A stretch of DNA of 25,397 nucleotides from assembly GCA_009774615.1 (NCBI GenBank), contig VSOC01000047.1, forward strand, positions 1-25,397, read 5' to 3'. The notes beneath the pieces were generated by a model that was given only the letters and a program-made list of their open reading frames with translations, did not search any database and had not been told where the DNA came from. Position 1 is the first letter of the stretch, and each line of letters opens with the position of its first letter. The translations under genes were made by a program, and so were the position numbers. Shown piece by piece: positions 8,133 to 15,646 of this stretch. This DNA is from Lachnospiraceae bacterium (GTDB lineage Bacteria; Bacillota; Clostridia; Lachnospirales; Lachnospiraceae).

Positions 8133-11027
8133 TCACAGATATTTTTTAATATATCTGTTGGATTTTATATCCAATCCAACTGTTGAAAGCTTTTCCAAGA
8201 AATCCTCCTTTTTCCCGGAAGATTTCGCACTCAGCAAAACCTGGACAAGTATCATTTCGTCCGCTCCCATTGTTCCATCTGTCACTGCCAGATATTTTGC
8301 ATAGTTTAAAACTGCCATGTTATCAATTATTCCATAAAACTGTTTTAACAGCTTGCGCTTTTTTCGAAAAATTTCTGCATCATATTCTAAAACAAAATCA
8401 ACCGAGGAATAAAAAACATTTAAAGTGTCCTTCCCGAAATCTATAATTCCCATATCTCCATCAATAAACATAGTTTGATTCCATACATGACTTGAAATCA
8501 TTTCTGTATTAACACCATTCAATGGAAAAATGAGAATCGCCTTATTCCCCCATTCTTCTGAGCGCTGCCTTATCTCATGAAAAGCATTCAAGCTAAATCC
8601 ATCAAAAATGCCATTAACAATAAATACTCTATTGACGTCTTTTATCTCCTGTCCAATAAAATCACAGATATCTTTGCAGTGAGGTTCGCCTATTGGCAAA
8701 GATATCATACAAGTTCCATCGCATCCAAACATCGAGGAAATACAATCTACTATCCTTTCCGCATGTTCACCACATACAATGGGCATGTTATTACAAATAG
8801 CAAATACAATTATCTGCGCCATCTGAGGCGCCGTTGTGTCATCATAACCCGACAAAATTAAATTCTCTGTCAATTCATCTCCAAAAGAATCCATATCTGT
8901 TATTTCAGTGCACAAATGATATTTCCTTTTTCTATAAGTAATTGATATGGAACTTTCTTCTGACAGTACACTCTTACTTTTAGTATCGATTGGAATAGCA
9001 AATGCCATTTCAGATATAAAATCTGATGCATCTTTTCTTGCCAAAGCAATTCTGGCTGCAATTTTTTCTTGTACATCCTGCGCCAGTTTTTCCTGTTTTG
9101 AAATCTCTGTCTGGAGTTCTTTCAGTTCCTCCTGTACCTTGCTGTACTGCTTCTTATATGTAGTATAATTATCTCTTTCCTCTTTGACTGCTCTCTGCAC
9201 TTTTTCTAGTTCATCCTGCGCTATGAGAAGTTGCCTAGAATTCTCCTTTTTCCAGTCTTCCGAAAGCAATTCTTTACACTTCTTCACAAGTTCCGTATTC
9301 CTCTCCACTGCAATTCCTAATGTCGCCATATCAATGTCGTCTTCTGACAAATAGGAATCTGCCTGTTTAATAAAGGAGGATAAATATTCCTCAGCTTCCT
9401 TTTCCGTACATTCATACGCATCAATAATTTCCTGATACATCGTCTTTTCTGGCAGTTCTTTCAAGAAAGCCTGACAATGCTGAGTTTCTTTTATACTAAG
9501 GCCATTTTGCCGTAATCTGGCACTTGTAGCACGCCTTATCACAATCTCCTTTACAACTTCCAGCGGGCTCTTTACTTGATAAATATTTTGAGGCATACCC
9601 ATATTAAGGTATCTATAAATCTTCTTTCCGGCAATTTCTATTACATCGCCACTGTCAATCGTATACTGAGGCAATATATACACATTTTTCTTCAACTGGA
9701 CATCCCCATTGCAGAATTCCAGTTCACTGGTTCCACACAGCAAACCATTCATCTGATTCTCTGTTGCATGGTACACAAAAAGTGCTCTACTTCCTGATAT
9801 GCAAGAGAGAGCATTGTCAGTGATTCGCTCTAAAAGTTCCTCATAGCTATGGCATTCTGTAAATTCCACGACCTCTATGTACTTCATATTACTATTATAC
9901 TGCATCTTATTGACATAGTCTCTATTAGAATCCTTATAATTCGGAATGACACTCCAATTCCATATTCCAATAAATTCTTCTGTATCAGGCCCATCAAGCA
10001 ATGGTAATTTGTCACGATTACTGAAATAGGGCGGTTCATCTTCACATTTAATGAACCGACTGATTTTCCTATCCTCTATATCTGCTAACCGCCTGCATTT
10101 TTTTCCATTATAATCGCTGAATATTTGACAAATAGATGTATGTTGGTAATCTTCTTTCTGCTCTTCTATCTCCTCGTCACAGTACTTTGATAGTTTGCGA
10201 TATTTATCCAATTCCTCTTGAAGACCTTCCCCCTTTTCCCTCTCCTGTTCAATCTGCTTTTTTATTAATATTAGTTCACTTTCCAATTCACTATTTCTCT
10301 CAGATAATTTGGACAATGACATTTGAGCCTTAGTATAGAGTTCTTTTTCCATTTCTAATTTCTGCTTCAAGTTTACTGTTTGAGCCGTCAAATTCTTTAC
10401 TTTTTCTTTTAGTTCTGTAATCTCACCTCTATCTGCTCTCTCCTCGGTTTCACTTTTCAGGGTTTCAATTGAAATTTCCTCTCTTTTTTTCTTTTCATTC
10501 AAGAGTTGTAGCGCATCTTCTGTCAATGCAATATATTCTTTGGAACAAGCTTCCCCTATCACTTTAAAAAAGAGATTCACATTTCCTTCAAACACACTTT
10601 GAAGTATAGCTTCAAGCAAAGCTATGGATCTCGATTTGCCCTTCTCTTCCTGCATTTTTCGACATCTCTCTATTTCCAGTTTCCAGACATCAAGCTGCTT
10701 AGTGATAAAAGATGCGACAAAATCTTTCGTAATATTTTTTCTCACAAGCATTACCGTCGTATCATCCGATAAAGAAGCTGCTCTGCTTCCTGAACGAATT
10801 TTATTGAATTCTTTAGGATACTTTTGAAAATATGCACGAATTTTCTTGGGTGTAATTTTCATACAAATATATTCTATTTCCTCTTCTGAAAAATCATCCA
10901 TTAAAATTCTTCCTTTTCCCTTCAAGATCTGCTGCAAAGAATTTACATTCTCTGCAGCATCATTGTTTCTGGTTTTTGCCTCTTCATTCTTCTTCAAATT
11001 ACAATTGCTTTCCTCTGGCTGCTTCAT
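8133..11027 (-). CDS. Coiled-coil protein with degenerate AAA-like C-terminal region (964 aa)
   Basis: A helical N-terminal region (about 40-170) precedes a long charged coiled coil (178-292). A globular middle (about 300-570) follows, then a second coiled coil (about 579-656) and a C-terminal globular part (about 670-964). The last part resembles a McrB-like AAA fold by order of elements: a Walker A position reading NNMPIVCGEHAERIVDCI near 745, lacking GKT; a Walker B position reading VFIVNGIFDG near 802, lacking DE; and a following strand KAILIFPLNGVNTEM. If that reading is right the NTPase is dead and the domain is structural. The start overlaps the upstream stop as ATGA, with GGAGG in front, indicating translational coupling. 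No named family is recognised. It may be an SMC-like or sensor scaffold for the operon's helicase, which is inference. Confidence 0.88.
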   Translation of the reverse strand: MKQPEESNCNLKKNEEAKTRNNDAAENVNSLQQILKGKGRILMDDFSEEEIEYICMKITPKKIRAYFQKYPKEFNKIRSGSRAASLSDDTTVMLVRKNITKDFVASFITKQLDVWKLEIERCRKMQEEKGKSRSIALLEAILQSVFEGNVNLFFKVIGEACSKEYIALTEDALQLLNEKKKREEISIETLKSETEERADRGEITELKEKVKNLTAQTVNLKQKLEMEKELYTKAQMSLSKLSERNSELESELILIKKQIEQEREKGEGLQEELDKYRKLSKYCDEEIEEQKEDYQHTSICQIFSDYNGKKCRRLADIEDRKISRFIKCEDEPPYFSNRDKLPLLDGPDTEEFIGIWNWSVIPNYKDSNRDYVNKMQYNSNMKYIEVVEFTECHSYEELLERITDNALSCISGSRALFVYHATENQMNGLLCGTSELEFCNGDVQLKKNVYILPQYTIDSGDVIEIAGKKIYRYLNMGMPQNIYQVKSPLEVVKEIVIRRATSARLRQNGLSIKETQHCQAFLKELPEKTMYQEIIDAYECTEKEAEEYLSSFIKQADSYLSEDDIDMATLGIAVERNTELVKKCKELLSEDWKKENSRQLLIAQDELEKVQRAVKEERDNYTTYKKQYSKVQEELKELQTEISKQEKLAQDVQEKIAARIALARKDASDFISEMAFAIPIDTKSKSVLSEESSISITYRKRKYHLCTEITDMDSFGDELTENLILSGYDDTTAPQMAQIIVFAICNNMPIVCGEHAERIVDCISSMFGCDGTCMISLPIGEPHCKDICDFIGQEIKDVNRVFIVNGIFDGFSLNAFHEIRQRSEEWGNKAILIFPLNGVNTEMISSHVWNQTMFIDGDMGIIDFGKDTLNVFYSSVDFVLEYDAEIFRKKRKLLKQFYGIIDNMAVLNYAKYLAVTDGTMGADEMILVQVLLSAKSSGKKEDFLEKLSTVGLDIKSNRYIKKYL

Positions 11028-12622
11028 ATATGATATTCCTCCGCACTACAACATTCATATAATATTTTCAAAATGCCGACTGGTATTTTTCCGTTAACAA
11101 TCATCCTCATTACTTCATTAAATATCCTGTTATTTCCAATCCTTTTCCATTTAAAAAACATATTTTCTACCCAATGTGGAACTGGAATTAACTCCCCCTG
11201 ACAGCACTTTCTTATTTTATCTACTGTCAATATTTTCTCTAAGTTTTTTCCTCTATTTGCAGCTTTTATCCGATAATAAATAAAAACTCCGCCCTCCTCC
11301 ACAAACATAATTTCTTCTGAATTGTATTGAGTAGGAACAACCACCCTATGCTCACGAACGGATACATGCTGAAATATTTTATCCTTTGTTCCAATATAAA
11401 CTTCCATTTTTGCATTTGAGTTTAGAAAAAAAGGTTCTGAAATCACATCTTTCGTGATATCTTTCCATTCCACTAAATCTCCGTTTTCCTTTTCAATATA
11501 AAAATTATACTCATGCTTCGGATGAATAATCTTTTGGGATTGAAACACTATTTCTCTTCCTGCATATTTTCTGTCTACAGAAAGAAATACTTCCTGACAA
11601 TGTATAGAAAAGGAAACTGTATGGCTGCCTCCTTCAGCTTTGTCGACAGCCAGCGGGAAAACCTCAGAACCTTCATATCTATATACATTCGGTTCATCAT
11701 TTCCACTGGATACTGAACAATACATCTTTACATTGCTTTTGACAGGTATCATCGTCCCCTGTTCTACCATGGGCGGCCACAACGGAATCAATTCCGGCGA
11801 TGTCTGCAGCAGCCATACACCAAACTGTTTTTGCAGATAACTTTTTACATATTGGTATCTATTTGCGTTTTCTACTGAAATATTAATAGTAATTAAATAT
11901 ACATTATAGACATTCTTACTCAATATTATTGTTCCAAGCTTTTGTGAAGAAATCTCCTGGGGCGGATTAAATTGTCTGGCAATCACATAATATTGTTTAT
12001 CAGATGAAACGTTGCCGCCTTTCCTGATCTTTTTTCCTCCTGTTTCTCCATATGTAAAAATCGCCCCTCCATAACAAAATCCATCTGCATAATCCGACCA
12101 CTTTTTGCGAAGTTCCAATGCTTCTACTGGTTCTATTGTCACTCCAAAATTTTTTCCTGGATAGGGAATGAAATTAATCGGTACTAAAGTAATACCATCT
12201 TCCAGAAAATTGACAGCATTCACAGAAACTTTCCTATAATGATCTGCCCCTGCAATACAAACCTTGATATTCTGTGATGCTGCTATAGCAAGTAACTTCT
12301 CACCAACTGCTGGAAATCCTATCATCAAAGAAAACTGATTAACATCTCTAATAGTTAGATAAACAGGCAATCCAATACGCTCATACAAATTCAATCCTGA
12401 GCGCCCGTCCACTCGTTTATCACATTCCGGAGTCTGTTCTGTCTTGTTGTAATGCGAAAACTTGTCCGGCTGTGAACCTCCTCTGGAACTCCAAAATACA
12501 GGCTCACCGCATTCAGGACAAAAGAATCTGTCCTTTTTCCGGGGAATATACTTATTATAAAAGATATCTGCACTAACCTCTTTTTCTAACCCCATCTCAT
12601 ATCTATCAATAGCGTATTTCAT
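11024..12622 (-). CDS. CoiA-like zinc-finger protein, first gene of the helicase operon (532 aa)
   Basis: Near the N-terminus, CPECGEPVFWSS (C35, C38), H57 (FSHYNK) and C67 form a C-x2-C-x18-H-x9-C site. The arrangement resembles the zinc-binding N-terminus of CoiA-like proteins, which read CP.Cg..v followed by hF.H. The remaining 450 residues look beta-rich and soluble and match nothing I know. One stretch, YGGAIFTYGETGGKKIRKGG, is glycine-rich but is not a canonical P-loop. The start at 12622 is preceded by AGGGGA, and a consensus promoter lies about 75 bp upstream, so this gene opens the operon. Its stop overlaps the next start (ATGA). Plausible roles are nucleic-acid recognition or a nuclease accessory. 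No catalytic motif supports more. Confidence 0.87.
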   Translation of the reverse strand: MKYAIDRYEMGLEKEVSADIFYNKYIPRKKDRFFCPECGEPVFWSSRGGSQPDKFSHYNKTEQTPECDKRVDGRSGLNLYERIGLPVYLTIRDVNQFSLMIGFPAVGEKLLAIAASQNIKVCIAGADHYRKVSVNAVNFLEDGITLVPINFIPYPGKNFGVTIEPVEALELRKKWSDYADGFCYGGAIFTYGETGGKKIRKGGNVSSDKQYYVIARQFNPPQEISSQKLGTIILSKNVYNVYLITINISVENANRYQYVKSYLQKQFGVWLLQTSPELIPLWPPMVEQGTMIPVKSNVKMYCSVSSGNDEPNVYRYEGSEVFPLAVDKAEGGSHTVSFSIHCQEVFLSVDRKYAGREIVFQSQKIIHPKHEYNFYIEKENGDLVEWKDITKDVISEPFFLNSNAKMEVYIGTKDKIFQHVSVREHRVVVPTQYNSEEIMFVEEGGVFIYYRIKAANRGKNLEKILTVDKIRKCCQGELIPVPHWVENMFFKWKRIGNNRIFNEVMRMIVNGKIPVGILKILYECCSAEEYHI

Positions 12623-12695
12623 AGTTCCCCTATCTTTTTATCTGAATAAGATCTGATTTTTGTGCAAAATGTACATTCAAGTATGCTCTATTCTT

Positions 12696-12724
12696 ATTAT
12701 ACACACAATATTCTGCTTTTACAA
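12696..12724 (-). promoter_or_regulatory. Sigma-A-type promoter of the helicase operon
   Basis: Reading the minus strand, TTGTAA (12719-12724) and TATAAT (12696-12701) are separated by exactly 17 bp. The leader to the ATG at 12622 is about 65 nt. This is the only good housekeeping promoter seen upstream of the four-gene operon, so the whole operon is probably expressed from here. Confidence 0.65.
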
Positions 12725-12771
12725 TTAGTACTTTGGTATCAGTAACGTTTTCTCTTTCTACCTTTATGTGT

Positions 12772-13431
12772 TTATGTATTCCATACTACCTCTATATTCC
12801 CCACACAATCCACACTTACATACTTCAAGTACTTTATAGCAATTTTCCTTGTTAGATCCTTACAGCATAAAACCTCTATATCTCCAATTTCTTTTCTCAT
12901 TTCCTCCAAAGCTTTCTTGTTTAACTCTTTAACTGCTATTTTATGTGTCGCGCATCCCTTTCCTTTTTTATTCTTCCCGCACATATAATATAAATATCTC
13001 CGTGCTCTGGTGGATACCGACTTCTCCACTAAAAAACTGCCACACTCCTTACACACTGCAATTCCAACCAAAGCACTTATTTCCATATGTTTTCCAACCA
13101 CTCTTGTATTTAGCGTCAACATTCGTTTCGCTATTTCTAATTCTTCCTTAGCTATAACACTATATCTTTCATTTCCATAAATTGGATCAGACAATATCTT
13201 TCTTATTTCTGCCAAAGACCATCCTACTATCTTATCTTTCTTATATTTAGCTGGATACTCAACTCCTTGAGATTCTATAACACTCTTGATCTGCCCCAGA
13301 CTCATTCCATCAAGGCATAAACTGAACATCAATTTCACTGATTCCATTTTTTCACTATCCATTATCACTATATCATACTTTTCATGTTTCATAAATCCAT
13401 ATGGGATTTTTTCTGTAATTTTTCCGCTCAT
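12772..13431 (-). CDS. Serine recombinase-like protein lacking the catalytic domain
   Basis: The 219-residue protein begins at the region where large serine recombinases carry the Recombinase domain (KITEKIPYGFMKHEKYD, then WSLAEIRKILSDPIYGNERY). A recombinase zinc beta-ribbon follows, with C-x2-C in VCKECGSF and a second cysteine pair about 20-30 residues later (MCGKNKKGKGC). The N-terminal resolvase domain of about 140 residues, with the nucleophilic serine, is missing, and I found no remnant upstream. I chose the ATG at 13431 because GGAGAAAG lies before it. A start at 13446 would add five residues but lacks a binding site. It may be a DNA-binding accessory or regulator that kept only site-recognition domains, or a truncated integrase. 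It sits at the boundary between the accessory block and the spo genes, where an integrase would be expected. Confidence 0.7.
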   Translation of the reverse strand: MSGKITEKIPYGFMKHEKYDIVIMDSEKMESVKLMFSLCLDGMSLGQIKSVIESQGVEYPAKYKKDKIVGWSLAEIRKILSDPIYGNERYSVIAKEELEIAKRMLTLNTRVVGKHMEISALVGIAVCKECGSFLVEKSVSTRARRYLYYMCGKNKKGKGCATHKIAVKELNKKALEEMRKEIGDIEVLCCKDLTRKIAIKYLKYVSVDCVGNIEVVWNT

Positions 13432-13478
13432 ATAAACTTTCTCCATTGATAAAATATTTGTACTACCAGTTTAAACAT

Positions 13479-13508
13479 TATCTAAAACTATCTAAATTCA
13501 TTTATCTA
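13479..13508. repeat. Three TATCTA direct repeats upstream of the recombinase-like gene
   Basis: TATCTA occurs three times (13479-13484, 13489-13494, 13503-13508) at spacings of about 10 and 14 bp, in the gap between the recombinase-like gene and the spoVAC terminator. It may be a binding site for that protein or for another regulator. The region is AT-rich, so chance is possible. Confidence 0.3.
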
Positions 13509-13565
13509 TTACGCGAAATACAAGGCGAATGCTGTATTGGTAATCTTTCTATATCCTAAGGCATC

Positions 13566-13607
13566 AAAAAAGCAGGCTAATGAATTTTTTTCATTCATCA
13601 TCCTGCT
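13566..13607 (-). terminator. Intrinsic terminator after spoVAC
   Basis: On the minus strand AGCAGG pairs with CCTGCT. After one mismatch, TGATGAAT pairs with ATTCATTA (one G.U), closing a GAAAAAA loop, and a run of six T follows. It lies about 45 bp past the spoVAC stop and would end the spoIIA-spoVA transcript before the recombinase-like gene. Confidence 0.8.
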
Positions 13608-13653
13608 CATAAAACCAATTAACAAATTAATTTCTTACTTTTCCCTCTATTTT

Positions 13654-14109
13654 TCAAATAACTCCCATTACTCCCCCAAACCAATAAATCACTCCCAACA
13701 CCCAACTGCTCAATATCCCATACAAAATCACCGGCCCTGCAATTGTGAAGATTTTGCAGCCTATTCCAAAAATTTGCCCTTCCGCCTTATACTCAATCGC
13801 CGGTGATACCACAGAATTGGCAAATCCGGTTATCGGAACCAGTGCCCCTGCGCCGCCCCATTTTACAATCTTTGGATACAAGTTAAATCCTGTTGCCAAA
13901 ATACTTGCTCCAATCAATATAATCAGTGTCCATGCCGATGCTGCATCCTTTTCCAGCCCCATTCCCCCCGACAGTCCATTGGTAATCAGCTGTGCTGCGG
14001 TACAGATAAGTCCGCCGGTCAAAAATGCCTTTCCCATATCTGCCCATACATTATTCACCGGCGTTATTTCTTTAACATACGCATTATACGCATCTTTATT
14101 AATTTCCAT
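13654..14109 (-). CDS. spoVAC: Stage V sporulation protein AC
   Basis: SpoVAC is a membrane protein of the SpoVA channel that moves calcium-dipicolinate into the forespore and releases it at germination. In Bacillus it acts as a mechanosensitive channel. The 151-residue length matches the family (150 in B. subtilis). Typical features are the hydrophilic N-terminus, AFLTGGLICTAAQLI, the conserved GAGALVPITGFANSVVSPAIEYKAEG segment and several hydrophobic helices. GAGGAG lies 8 bp before the ATG. A 102-bp gap without a gene separates it from spoVAB. Spore-forming clostridia normally have spoVAD directly downstream. Here a terminator and an accessory block follow instead. The protein itself appears complete at the C-terminus. 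Confidence 0.95.
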   Translation of the reverse strand: MEINKDAYNAYVKEITPVNNVWADMGKAFLTGGLICTAAQLITNGLSGGMGLEKDAASAWTLIILIGASILATGFNLYPKIVKWGGAGALVPITGFANSVVSPAIEYKAEGQIFGIGCKIFTIAGPVILYGILSSWVLGVIYWFGGVMGVI

Positions 14110-14211
14110 CGATAACTCTCCTCTCTGCCTGTTTCTGTCCCATTCCTTTGTTCCTCATTCAGCCTTTTTTCTCTTTTTCATCCATCCTCCATCCCATGCC
14201 TTTTCCATCCC

Positions 14212-14655
14212 TCATCCTCCCCCAATTCCGTACCGGAAAAACGCCAGCGAACCGCACAGTTTCCCCACAGCCACGGCAAGGATTATATACTGCAGTCCAA
14301 CCGCCAGATGGATTCTTCGGGTCACCACCGGGAGAGCATTTAAGGTTTCGGCTAATGACATCACCAGACATCCGACAAATATCCCTGCCGCCAGGCCAAA
14401 CACCCCCAAAAGCATATTTCCCATCATCACTCCCACCGGAAGTGCAAATTCATATAAATCCACGATATTCCCAAGGATTCCTCCGGCAATAATGCAGGTT
14501 TCAAAAAGCATAATCTTCCCCTTCGTTCCGGTTTTTCCAATCAGACGGGGAAATACACCGATGATCGCCAGAAAAGCAAAGATTCCTGCGGCAATAATTC
14601 CCCCGGCAGCCAGTCCCAAAAAGCCCAGAAACCAGAGTTTTCCGTTAAGTAACAT
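14212..14655 (-). CDS. spoVAB: Stage V sporulation protein AB
   Basis: A small integral membrane protein of 147 residues with four or five hydrophobic helices, as expected for SpoVAB, which belongs to the SpoVA set needed for dipicolinate handling in spores. Glycine-rich segments (FLGLAAGGIIAAGIFAFLAIIG) and PRLIGKTGTK are typical of the family. Its ATG lies inside the end of spoVAA, an 11-bp overlap, so the two are translationally coupled. GGAAG before the start is the probable ribosome binding site. Its order after spoVAA and before spoVAC matches the Bacillus operon. In some clostridia spoVAA and spoVAB are absent, so their presence marks this lineage as having the longer SpoVA set. Confidence 0.92.
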   Translation of the reverse strand: MLLNGKLWFLGFLGLAAGGIIAAGIFAFLAIIGVFPRLIGKTGTKGKIMLFETCIIAGGILGNIVDLYEFALPVGVMMGNMLLGVFGLAAGIFVGCLVMSLAETLNALPVVTRRIHLAVGLQYIILAVAVGKLCGSLAFFRYGIGGG

Positions 14656-15352
14656 CGACTTCCTTCTCCTTCCTGCCGTTATTCTGAATCAAAGTCTTGC
14701 AAATATCGTCCTCATAAGTCCGCATCTCAACCTCCAGCGGCGTAGGATCTTCGGTTAACTTCCACTTCATAAAATGATTAAAAAAGACCAGTATCCCCAG
14801 AGAAAGCCCGATGGAATACGACGCCTCCAATACGGTAAATCCATTTGACTCTTTCCCCATCACCAGCCCGTAAAGTTCATGAAAAAGTGCAGGCACGTCC
14901 ACATCATTGTTAAAGGTCATAATGGCAAACGCCGCCCCGCAAAAACTGATAATACAGACAAATATTGTTTTTATCCACTGCCAGACCTTGCGGGAGGGCT
15001 GCGGCGGCCGATAATCAATAATATAATCGGTTTCCCCCAGATTATCTACCTGTGCCTTGGGATCGACCTGATTGATTTTCTCAATGATCTCCAGTACATC
15101 CCCGATATACCGCTTTTCCCGCTTTTCATGGATAACTTTTACCGTCAGGCTGCTGCATTTGGCTAAAAGTGCTGTATCCTGACAGGAAATCTTGGCGATA
15201 TCTTTTAATTTGACTTTTTCCGTCTGTACCTCACTGATCTGATTCAGCTTCAGATACACCTGCTTATTGCTTTTGTTTCCTTCGCCTCCATTTTGTGTGC
15301 TGACATCCACACTGCCCCCGCCGCCATCCTGCCTTTCCTTCTCTTCATTCAT
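14645..15352 (-). CDS. spoVAA: Stage V sporulation protein AA
   Basis: SpoVAA is a membrane-anchored component of the spore SpoVA complex. The N-terminal half is soluble (KQVYLKLNQISEVQTEKVKLKDIAKI, beta-rich). Two membrane helices follow (about VWQWIKTIFVCIISFCGAAFAIMTF and a second around SIGLSLGILVFFNHF), then a TPLEVEMRTYED tail typical of the family. The frame stays open to a TTG at 15370. I chose the ATG at 15352 because GGAGGTG stands 9 bp before it and it falls just after the upstream small gene's stop at 15358. That gives 235 residues, near the B. subtilis length. A low-complexity, glycine-rich N-terminus (DGGGGSVDVSTQNGGEGN) is a local peculiarity. Confidence 0.92.
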   Translation of the reverse strand: MNEEKERQDGGGGSVDVSTQNGGEGNKSNKQVYLKLNQISEVQTEKVKLKDIAKISCQDTALLAKCSSLTVKVIHEKREKRYIGDVLEIIEKINQVDPKAQVDNLGETDYIIDYRPPQPSRKVWQWIKTIFVCIISFCGAAFAIMTFNNDVDVPALFHELYGLVMGKESNGFTVLEASYSIGLSLGILVFFNHFMKWKLTEDPTPLEVEMRTYEDDICKTLIQNNGRKEKEVDVT

Positions 15353-15357
15353 TTTCT

Positions 15358-15516
15358 TCAGCACCTCCAATTCATTTGTCCAAATAGGTTTACCAGCGTG
15401 CCGCCATCCATAGCACTCTTAGGAATTCCAAAGAGCATCACCCATATTACAATACCGGCAACCAGCATACACAGTAAAAATAAAACCACACCAAAAAGAA
15501 ATTTCAGGGAATCCAT
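15358..15516 (-). CDS. Small single-helix membrane protein in the spoVA operon
   Basis: A 52-residue protein, mostly one hydrophobic helix (FLFGVVLFLLCMLVAGIVIWVMLFG) with a short polar tail ending NLFGQMNWRC. I chose the ATG at 15516 because AAGGTG lies about 8 bp upstream and the protein then starts right at the helix. A start at 15576 would add 20 basic residues with no better site. Its stop is 5 bp before the spoVAA start, so it is co-transcribed with sporulation genes and probably made in the forespore. It is not part of the B. subtilis operon and I do not know its function. It could be a partner of the SpoVA membrane proteins. Confidence 0.65.
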   Translation of the reverse strand: MDSLKFLFGVVLFLLCMLVAGIVIWVMLFGIPKSAMDGGTLVNLFGQMNWRC

Positions 15517-15646
15517 CGCACACACCTTCTTAGAAAAATTTGCTCTGACCTGCCTTAATCTCAGCCTTCTGCACATTAAAGCCCGGACTTAAACCTATGC
15601 CAAGCCTTGTTGATTTCCTTTCCAGTATCTCCGATTCCCTGAAATT

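Noticed and set aside
1825..12622. DISARM system
   Set aside because: The helicase shares DUF1998-type features, but DISARM has separate DrmA and DrmB, a PLD-type DrmC and usually a methyltransferase. None of these is present.
12772..13446. Intact serine integrase mobilising the island
   Set aside because: The catalytic resolvase domain with the active serine is missing and no other integrase is present in the window.
13745..14758. Long open frame on the plus strand opposite spoVAB and spoVAC
   Set aside because: It is rich in Pro, Ser and Ile, has no domain, and lies opposite well-supported spo genes. It is a shadow frame.
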